Below are positions 56,259 to 64,000 of a stretch of 64,000 bases of DNA, piece by piece. Made by a program: the position numbers and the translations under genes. This stretch comes from Syngnathus acus (lineage: Eukaryota; Chordata; Actinopteri; Syngnathiformes; Syngnathidae). Position 1 is the first letter of the stretch; each line of letters opens with the position of its first letter. The notes below the pieces were generated by a model. The model searched no databases. It was not told the origin of the DNA and was given only the letters and a program-made list of their open reading frames with translations. The DNA lies in contig NW_023590224.1 in assembly GCF_901709675.1 (NCBI RefSeq), forward strand, positions 186,001 to 250,000, read 5' to 3'.

Positions 56259-57476
56259 GACCGGGCGCGGACGCTAACTCACGCCCGGCAAGAGCGCTCG
56301 GAAGGCGGATAGGCTTTCACGGAAGCCCCGCCAGCAGGTCCGCGGGCCAAATAGGGTTCCATAAGGGACCGGGCACGGACGCTAACCCACGCCAGGCATG
56401 AGAGCTCGGAAGGCGGATAGACTTTCACGGAGGTCCCGCCAGCCGGTCCGCGGGCCATTTAAGGTCCCATAAGTGACCGTGCGCGGTCTCTAACTCAGGC
56501 CCGGCAGGAGTGCTCGTAGGGCGGATAGGCATTCATGGAGGTCCCGCCAGCCGGTCCGCGGGCCATTTAGGGTCCCATAACTGACCGGGCGCGGTCTCTA
56601 AGTCAGGCCCGGCAGGAGTGCTCGGAGGGCGGATAGGCATTCACGGAGGTCCCGCCAGCCGGTCCGCGGGCTATTTAGGGTCCCATAACTGACCGGGCGC
56701 GGTCTCTAACTCAGGCCCGGCAGGAGTGCTCGGAGGGCGGATAGGCATTCACGGAAGTCCCGCCAGCAGGTCCGCGGGCCATTTAAGGTCCCATAACTGA
56801 CCGGGCGCGGTCTCTAACTCAGGCCCGGCAGGAGTGCTCGTAGGGCGGATAGGCATTCACGGAGGTCCCGCCAGCCGGTCCGCGTGCCATTTAGGGTCCC
56901 ATAACTGACCGGGCGCGGTCTCTAACTCAGGCCCGGCAGGAGTGCTCGGTGGGCGGATAGGCATTCACGGAGGTACCGCCAGCCGGTCCGCGGGCCATTT
57001 AGGGTCCCATAAGTGACCGTGCGCGGTCTCTAACTCACGCCCGGCAGGAGTGCTCGGAGGGCGGATAGGCTTTCACGGAGGTACCGCCAGCAGGTCCGCG
57101 GGCCATTTAGGGTCCCATAAGTGACCGGGCGCGGTCTCTAACTCACGCCCGGCAGGAGTGCTCGGAGGGCGGATAGGCATTCACGGAGGTACCGCCAGCC
57201 GGTCCGCGGGCCAATTAGGGTCCCGTAAGGGACCGGGCGCGGTCTCTAACTCAGGCCCGGCAGGAGTGCTCGGAGGGCGGATAGGCATTCACGATGGTAC
57301 CGCCAGCCGGTCCGCGGGCCAATTAGGGTCCCATAAGTGACCGGGCGCGGTCTCTAACCCACGCCCGGCAGGAGTGCTCGGAGGGCGGACAGGCTTTCAC
57401 GGAGCTCCCGCCAGTCGGTCCGCGGGCCAAATAGGGTCCCATTAGGGACCGGGGGCGGACGCTAAACCACGCACTC
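56259..57476. repeat. GC satellite block B8 (type II, about 1.2 kb)
   Basis: About 11 monomers, type II second monomer, common end monomers. Last type II block before the array returns to type I. Confidence 0.94.
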
Positions 57477-58887
57477 AACTCGGCACTCTGAAGCACCCAA
57501 GAGCGCTTTTTACTAGAAAACGTGCTCAGCTCGTCGAGAAAATGCGCTCTAAGCAATACAACTAAAAATGCTTATAAAACATAAACCAAACGTTGCAGGT
57601 GGTCATTTCTGCATGCGCAGTGATAAACTGGGCACTCTGAAGCACCCAAGAGCGCTTTTAACTAGAAAACGTGCTCAGCTCGTCGAGAAAATGCGCTCTA
57701 AGCAATACAATTAAAAATGCTCATAAAACATAAACCAAACGTTGCAGGTGGTCATTTCTTCATGTGCAGTGATAAACTCGGCACTCTGAAGCACCCAAGA
57801 GCGCTTTTTACTTTGCCAACCTAACAAGAGTGACGGGAGAGGCACCATCCAGAAAACGTGCTCAGCTCGTCGAGAAAATGCGATTTAAGCAATAAAACTA
57901 AAAATGCTTATAAAACATAAACCAAACGTTGCAGGTGGTCATTTCTGCATGCGCAGTGATAAACTGGGCACTCTGAAGCACCCAAGAGCGCTTTTAACTA
58001 GAAAACGTGCTCAGCTCGTCGAGAAAATGCGCTCTAAGCAATACAATTAAAAATGCTCATAAAACATAAACCAAACGTTGCAGGTGGTCATTTCTTCATG
58101 TGCAGTGATAAACTCGGCACTCTGAAGCACCCAAGAGCGCTTTTTACTTTGCCAACCTAACCAGAGTGACGGGAGAGGCACCATCCAGAAAACGTGCTCA
58201 GCTCGTCGAGAAAATGCGATTTAAGCAATAAAACTAAAAATGCTTATAAAACATAAACCAAACGTTGCAGGTGGTCATTTCTGCATGCGCAGTGATAAAC
58301 TGGGCACTCTGAAGCCCCCAAGAGCACTTTTTACTTTGCCAACCTAACCAGAGTGACGGGAGAGGCACCATCCAGAAAACGTGCTCAGCTCGTCGAGAAA
58401 ATGCGATTTAAGCAATAAAACAAAAAATGCTTATAAAACATAAACCAAACGTTGCAGGTGGTCATTTCTGCATGCGCAGTGATAAACCCGGCACTCTGAA
58501 GCACCCAAGAGCGCTTTTTACTTGAAATAGTGCTCAGCTCGTCGAGAAAATGCGCTCTAAGCAATACAATTAAAAATGCTCATAAAACATAAACCAAACG
58601 TTGCAGGTGGTCATTTCTTTATGTGCAGTGATAAACTCGGCACTCTGAAGCACCCAAGAGCGCTTTTTACTTTGCCAACCTAACCAGAGTGACGGGAGAG
58701 GCACCATCCAGAAAACGTGCTCAGCTCGTCGAGAAAATGCGATTTAAGCAATAAAACTAAAAATGCTTATAAAACATAAACCAAACGTTGCAGGTTGTCA
58801 TTTCTTCATGCGCAGTGATAAACTCCGCACTCTGAAGGACCCAAGAGCGCTTTTTACTATGCCAACTTAACCACAGTGACGTGAGGC
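57477..58887. repeat. AT satellite block A10, transition between array types
   Basis: The left part uses type II-associated monomers (TTTTAACTAG, CTAACAAGAG). From about 58.4 kb the type I marker GAAATAGTG reappears (58525, preceded by TT instead of TA). Confidence 0.92.
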
Positions 58888-60322
58888 GACCGGGCGCGGA
58901 CGCTAACTCACGCCCGGCAAGAGCGCTCGGAAGGCGGATAGGCTTTCACGGAAGCCCCGCCAGCAGGTCCGCGGGCCATTTAGGGTCCCATAAGTGACCG
59001 TGCGCGGTCTCTAACTCACGCCCGGCAGGAGTGCTCGGAGGGCGGATAGGCTTTCACGGAGGTACCGCCAGCCGGTCCGCGGGCTATTTAGGGTCCCATA
59101 ACTGACCGGGCGCGGTCTCAAACCCACGCCCGGCAGGAGTGCTCGGAGGGCGGATAGGCATTCACGGAGGTCCCGCCAGCCGGTCCGCGGGCTATTTAGG
59201 GTCCCATAACTGACCGGGCGCGGTCTCAAACTCAGGCCCGGCAGGAGTGCTCGGAGGGCGGATAGGCATTCACGGAAGTCCCGCCAGCCGGTCCGCGGGC
59301 TATTTAGGGTCCCATAACTGACCGGGCGCGGTCTCAAACTCAGGCCCGGCAGGAGTGCTCGGAGGGCGGATAGGCATTCACGGAGGTCCCGCCAGCCGGT
59401 CCGCGGGCTATTTAGGGTCCCATAACTGACCGGGCGCGGTCTCTAACCCACGCCCGGCAGGAGTGCTCGGAGGGCGGATAGGCATTCACGGAGGTCCCGC
59501 CAGCCGGTCCGCGGGCCATTCAGGGTCCCATACATGACCGGGCGCGGTCTCTAACCCACGCCCGGCGGGAGTGCTCGGAGGGCGGATAGGCATCCACGGA
59601 CGTCCCGCCAGCAGGTCCGCGGGCCATTCAGGGTCCCATACATGACTCGGCGCGGTCTCGAACTCAGGCCCGGCAGGAGTGCTCGGAGGGCGGATAGGCA
59701 TTCACGGAGGTACCGCCAGCAGGTCCGCGGGCCATTTAGGGTCCCATAAGTGACCGGGCGCGGTCTCGAACTCACGCCCGGCAGGAGTGCTCGGAGGGCG
59801 GATAGGCTTTCACGGTGGTACCTCTAGCCGGTCCGCGGGCCATTTAGGGTCCCATAAGTGACCGGGCGCGGTCTCTAACCCACGCCCGGCAGGAGTGCTC
59901 GGAGGGCGGACAGGCTTTCACGGAACTCCCGCCAGCCGGTCCGCGGGCCATTTAGGGTCCCATAAGTGACCGGGCGCGGTCTCGAACTCACGCCCGGCAG
60001 GAGTGCTCGGAGGGCGGATAGGCTTTCACGGTGGTACCGCCAGCCGGTCCGCGGGCCATTTAGGGTCCCATAAGTGACCGGGCGCGGTCTCTAACTCAGG
60101 CCCGGCAGGAGTGCTCGGACGGCGGATAGGCATTCACGGAGGTACCGCCAGCCGGTCCGCGGGCCAATTAGGGTCCCATAAGTGACCGGGCGCGGTCTCT
60201 AACCCACGCCCGGCAGGAGTGCTCGGAGGGCGGACAGGCTTTCACGGAGCTCCCGCCAGCCGGTCCGCGGGCCAAATAGGGTCCCATAAGGGACCGGGGG
60301 CGGACGCTAAACCACGCACTCA
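58888..60322. repeat. GC satellite block B9 (type I, about 1434 bp)
   Basis: Same monomer order as B2 and B4. It shares private changes with B10 (GACTCGGCGCGG, GGTACCTCTAGCC), so B9 and B10 are recent copies of each other. Confidence 0.95.
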
Positions 60323-61770
60323 ACTCGGCACTCTGAAGCACCCAAGAGCGCTTTTTACTAGAAAACGTGCTCAGCTCGTCGAGAAAATGCACTCTAAGCA
60401 ATACAATTAAAAATGCTTATAAAACATAAACCAAACGTTGCAGGTGGTCATTTCTTCATGCGCAGTGATAAACTCGGCACTCTGAAGCACCCAAGAGCGC
60501 TTTTTACTTTGCCAACCTAACCAGAGTGACGGGAGAGGCACCATCCAGAAAACGTGCTCAGCTCGTCGAGAAAATTCGATTTAAGCAATAAAACTAAAAA
60601 TGCTTATAAAACATAAACCAAACGTTGCAGGTGGTCATTTCTGCATGCGCAGTGATAAACTCGGCACTCTGAAGCCCCCAAGAGCACTTTTTACTATGCC
60701 AACCTAACCAGAGTGACGGGAGAGGCACCATCCAGAAAACGTGCTCAGCTCGTCGAGAAAATGCGATTTAAGCAATAAAACAAAAAATGCTTATAAAACA
60801 TAAACCAAACGTTGCAGGTGGTCATTTCTGCATGCGCAGTGATAAACCCGGCACTCTGAAGCACCCAAGAGCGCTTTTTACTAGAAATAGTGCTCAGCTC
60901 GTCGAGAAAATGCGCTCTAAGCAATACAATTAAAAATGCTCATAAAACATAAACCAAACGTTGCAGGTGGTCATTTCTTTATGTGCAGTGATAAACTCGG
61001 CACTCTGAAGCACCCAAGAGCGCTTTTTACTTTGCCAACCTAACCAGAGTGACGGGAGAGGCACCATCCAGAAAACGTGCTCAGCTCGTCGAGAAAATGC
61101 GATTTAAGCAATAAAACTAAAAATGCTTATAAAACATAAACCAAACGTTGCAGGTGGTCATTTCTGCATGCGCAGTGATAAACTGGGCACTCTGAAGCCC
61201 CCAAGAGCGCTTTTTACTATGCCAACCTAACCAGAGTGACGGGAGAGGCACCATCCAGAAAACGTGCTCAGCTCGTCGAGAAAATGCGATTTAAGCAATA
61301 AAACAAAAAATGCTTATAAAACATAAACCAAACGTTGCAGGTGGTCATTTCTGCATGCGCAGTGATAAACCCGGCACTCTGAAGCACCCAAGAGCGCTTT
61401 TTACTAGAAATAGTGCTCAGCTCGTCGAGAAAATGCGCTCTAAGCAATACAATTAAAAATGCTCATAAAACATAAACCAAACGTTGCAGGTGATCATTTC
61501 TTTATGTGCAGTGATAAACTCGGCACTCTGAAGCACCCAAGAGCGCTTTTTACTTTGCCAACCTAACCAGAGTGACGGGAGAGGCACCATCCAGAAAACG
61601 TGCTCAGCTCGTCGAGAAAATGCGATTTAAGCAATAAAACTAAAAATGCTTATAAAACATAAACCAAACGTTGCAGGTTGTCATTTCTTCATGCGCAGTG
61701 ATAAACTCCGCACTCTGAAGGACCCAAGAGCGCTTTTTACTATGCCAACTTAACCACAGTGACGTGAGGC
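60323..61770. repeat. AT satellite block A11
   Basis: GAAATAGTG monomers at about 60887 and 61410 are 523 bp apart, the same higher-order unit as in A5. Confidence 0.93.
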
Positions 61771-63204
61771 GACCGGGCGCGGACGCTAACTCACGCCCGG
61801 CAAGAGCGCTCGGAAGGCGGATAGGCTTTCACGGAAGCCCCGCCAGCAGGTCCGCGGGCCATTTAGGGTCCCATAAGTGACCGTGCGCGGTCTCTAACTC
61901 ACGCCCGGCAGGAGTGCTCGGAGGGCGGATAGGCTTTCACGGAGGTACCGCCAGCCGGTCCGCGGGCTATTTAGGGTCCCATAACTGACCGGGCGCGGTC
62001 TCAAACCCACGCCCGGCAGGAGTGCTCGGAGGGCGGATAGGCATTCACGGAGGTCCCGCCAGCCGGTCCGCGGGCTATTTAGGGTCCCATAACTGACCGG
62101 GCGCGGTCTCAAACTCAGGCCCGGCAGGAGTGCTCGGAGGGCGGATAGGCATTCACGGAAGTCCCGCCAGCCGGTCCGCGGGCTATTTAGGGTCCCATAA
62201 CTGACCGGGCGCGGTCTCAAACTCAGGCCCGGCAGGAGTGCTCGGAGGGCGGATAGGCATTCACGGAGGTCCCGCCAGCCGGTCCGCGGGCTATTTAGGG
62301 TCCCATAACTGACCGGGCGCGGTCTCTAACCCACGCCCGGCAGGAGTGCTCGGAGGGCGGATAGGCATTCACGGAGGTCCCGCCAGCCGGTCCGCGGGCC
62401 ATTCAGGGTCCCATACATGACCGGGCGCGGTCTCTAACCCACGCCCGGCGGGAGTGCTCGGAGGGCGGATAGGCATCCACGGACGTCCCGCCAGCAGGTC
62501 CGCGGGCCATTCAGGGTCCCATACATGACTCGGCGCGGTCTCGAACTCAGGCCCGGCAGGAGTGCTCGGAGGGCGGATAGGCATTCACGGAGGTACCGCC
62601 AGCAGGTCCGCGGGCCATTTAGGGTCCCATAAGTGACCGGGCGCGGTCTCGAACTCACGCCCGGCAGGAGTGCTCGGAGGGCGGATAGGCTTTCACGGTG
62701 GTACCTCTAGCCGGTCCGCGGGCCATTTAGGGTCCCATAAGTGACCGGGCGCGGTCTCTAACCCACGCCCGGCAGGAGTGCTCGGAGGGCGGACAGGCTT
62801 TCACGGAGCTCCCGCCAGCCGGTCCGCGGGCCATTTAGAGTCCCATAAGTGACCGGGCGCGGTCTCGAACTCACGCCCGGCAGGAGTGCTCGGAGGGCGG
62901 ATAGGCTTTCACGGTGGTACCGCCAGCCGGTCCGCGGGCCATTTAGGGTCCCATAAGTGACCGGGCGCGGTCTCTAACTCAGGCCCGGCAGGAGTGCTCG
63001 GACGGCGGATAGGCATTCACGGAGGTACCGCCAGCCGGTCCGCGGGCCAATTAGGGTCCCATAAGTGACCGGGCGCGGTCTCTAACCCACGCCCGGCAGG
63101 AGTGCTCGGAGGGCGGACAGGCTTTCACGGAGCTCCCGCCAGCCGGTCCGCGGGCCAAATAGGGTCCCATAAGGGACCGGGGGCGGACGCTAAACCACGC
63201 ACTC
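61771..63204. repeat. GC satellite block B10 (type I, 1434 bp)
   Basis: Sister copy of B9; the two start 2883 bp apart. Confidence 0.95.
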
Positions 63205-63741
63205 AACTCGGCACTCTGAAGCACCCAAGAGCGCTTTTTACTAGAAAACGTGCTCAGCTCGTCGAGAAAATGCACTCTAAGCAATACAATTAAAAATGCT
63301 TATAAAACATAAACCAAACGTTGCAGGTGGTCATTTCTGCATGCGCAGTGATAAACCCGGCACTCTGAAGCACCCAAGAGCGCTTTTTACTAGAAATAGT
63401 GCTCAGCTCGTCGAGAAAATGCGCTCTAAGCAATACAATTAAAAATGCTCATAAAACATAAACCAAACGTTGCAGGTGGTCATTTCTTTATGTGCAGTGA
63501 TAAACTCGGCACTCTGAAGCACCCAAGAGCGCTTTTTACTTTGCCAACCTAACCAGAGTGACGGGAGAGGCACCAACCAGAAAACGTGCTCAGCTCGTCG
63601 AGAAAAAGCGATTTAAGCAATAAAACTAAAAATGCTTATAAAACATAAACCAAACGTTGCAGGTTGTCATGATAAACTCCGCACTCTGAAGGACCCAAGA
63701 GCGCTTTTTACTATGCCAACTTAACCACAGTGACGTGAGGC
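63205..63741. repeat. AT satellite block A12, short, with a 15 bp deletion
   Basis: The last monomer reads GTTGTCATGATAAACTCC near 63664-63681, missing 15 bases found in every other block at this place. It also has AGAAAAAGCG in place of AGAAAATGCG. Confidence 0.92.
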
Positions 63742-64000
63742 ACCGGGCGCGGACGCTAACTCACGCCCGGCAAGAGCGCTCGGAAGGCGGATAGGCTTTC
63801 ACGGAAGCCCCGCCAGAAGGTCCGCGGGCCATTTAGGGTCCCATAAGTGACCGTGCGCGGTCTCTAACTCACGCCCGGCAGGAGTGCTCGGAGGGCGGAT
63901 AGGCTTTCACGGAGGTACCGCCAGCCGGTCCGCGGGCTATTTAGGGTCCCATAACTGACCGGGCGCGGTCTCAAACCCACGCCCGGCAGGAGTGCTCGGA
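63742..64000. repeat. GC satellite block B11 (type I), cut by window end
   Basis: The first two monomers follow the type I order. The left end has GGCACCGGG where the other blocks have GGCGACCGGG or GTCGACCGGG. The array continues past the window. Confidence 0.93.

Overview
The window looks like a heterochromatic region of a vertebrate nuclear genome. It is a long two-component satellite array that holds two members of one retrovirus lineage. The species cannot be named from the sequence. A vertebrate host is inferred from the viruses: Pol has a vertebrate-retrovirus layout (RT, degenerate RNase H tether, second RNase H, D,D35E integrase) and there is a long Env glycoprotein. No bacterial-type genes, tRNA or rRNA genes, or host protein-coding genes were recognised.

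Positions 1-9540 (minus strand) hold an endogenous retrovirus with four long open frames: gag (5' truncated), pol, a large extra gene of 690 codons between pol and env, and env. Gag has no CCHC knuckle. Pol starts in its own frame on an ATGA overlap with the gag stop and begins directly with the protease. Env has a membrane segment near its N-terminus and another near its C-terminus. These traits resemble spumaviruses or an early-branching retrovirus lineage more than typical orthoretroviruses. The extra gene is the most unusual part: it carries two tandem Myt1-type C2HC zinc fingers, a fold known from host transcription factors. The 5' end of the provirus is cut off by satellite DNA, so the present gag start codon is satellite sequence. 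The 3' LTR lies beyond the left edge.

Positions 9537-46550 and 54946-64000 are satellite. An AT-richer family (monomers of 187 bp and a 149 bp deletion form) alternates with blocks of a GC-rich 108 bp family. Eleven GC blocks were delimited, all starting and ending with the same diagnostic monomers. They fall into two types, which also differ in the AT satellite next to them. Tandem duplications on several scales are visible (523 bp higher-order unit, a 1904 bp duplication, and copies offset by 2763 bp). Because 108 is a multiple of three, the GC family gives many short open frames that are not genes.

Positions 46551-54945 (plus strand) hold a complete LTR element inserted in the AT satellite. 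It has a 4 bp target duplication (ATGC), two 1.83 kb LTRs differing by about six substitutions, a tRNA-Lys-like primer site and a polypurine tract. Its 4.7 kb interior is a ruin: fragments of RNase H and integrase, the pol C-terminus and the first 63 or so codons of the same pol-env extra gene, all about half identical to the left provirus, and no recognisable env. It keeps one intact 187-codon frame with a Cys/His cluster and a SUMO-interaction-like acidic tail, and a decayed second copy of that gene. Near-identical LTRs around a decayed interior imply recent mobilisation in trans by a helper that is not in this window.
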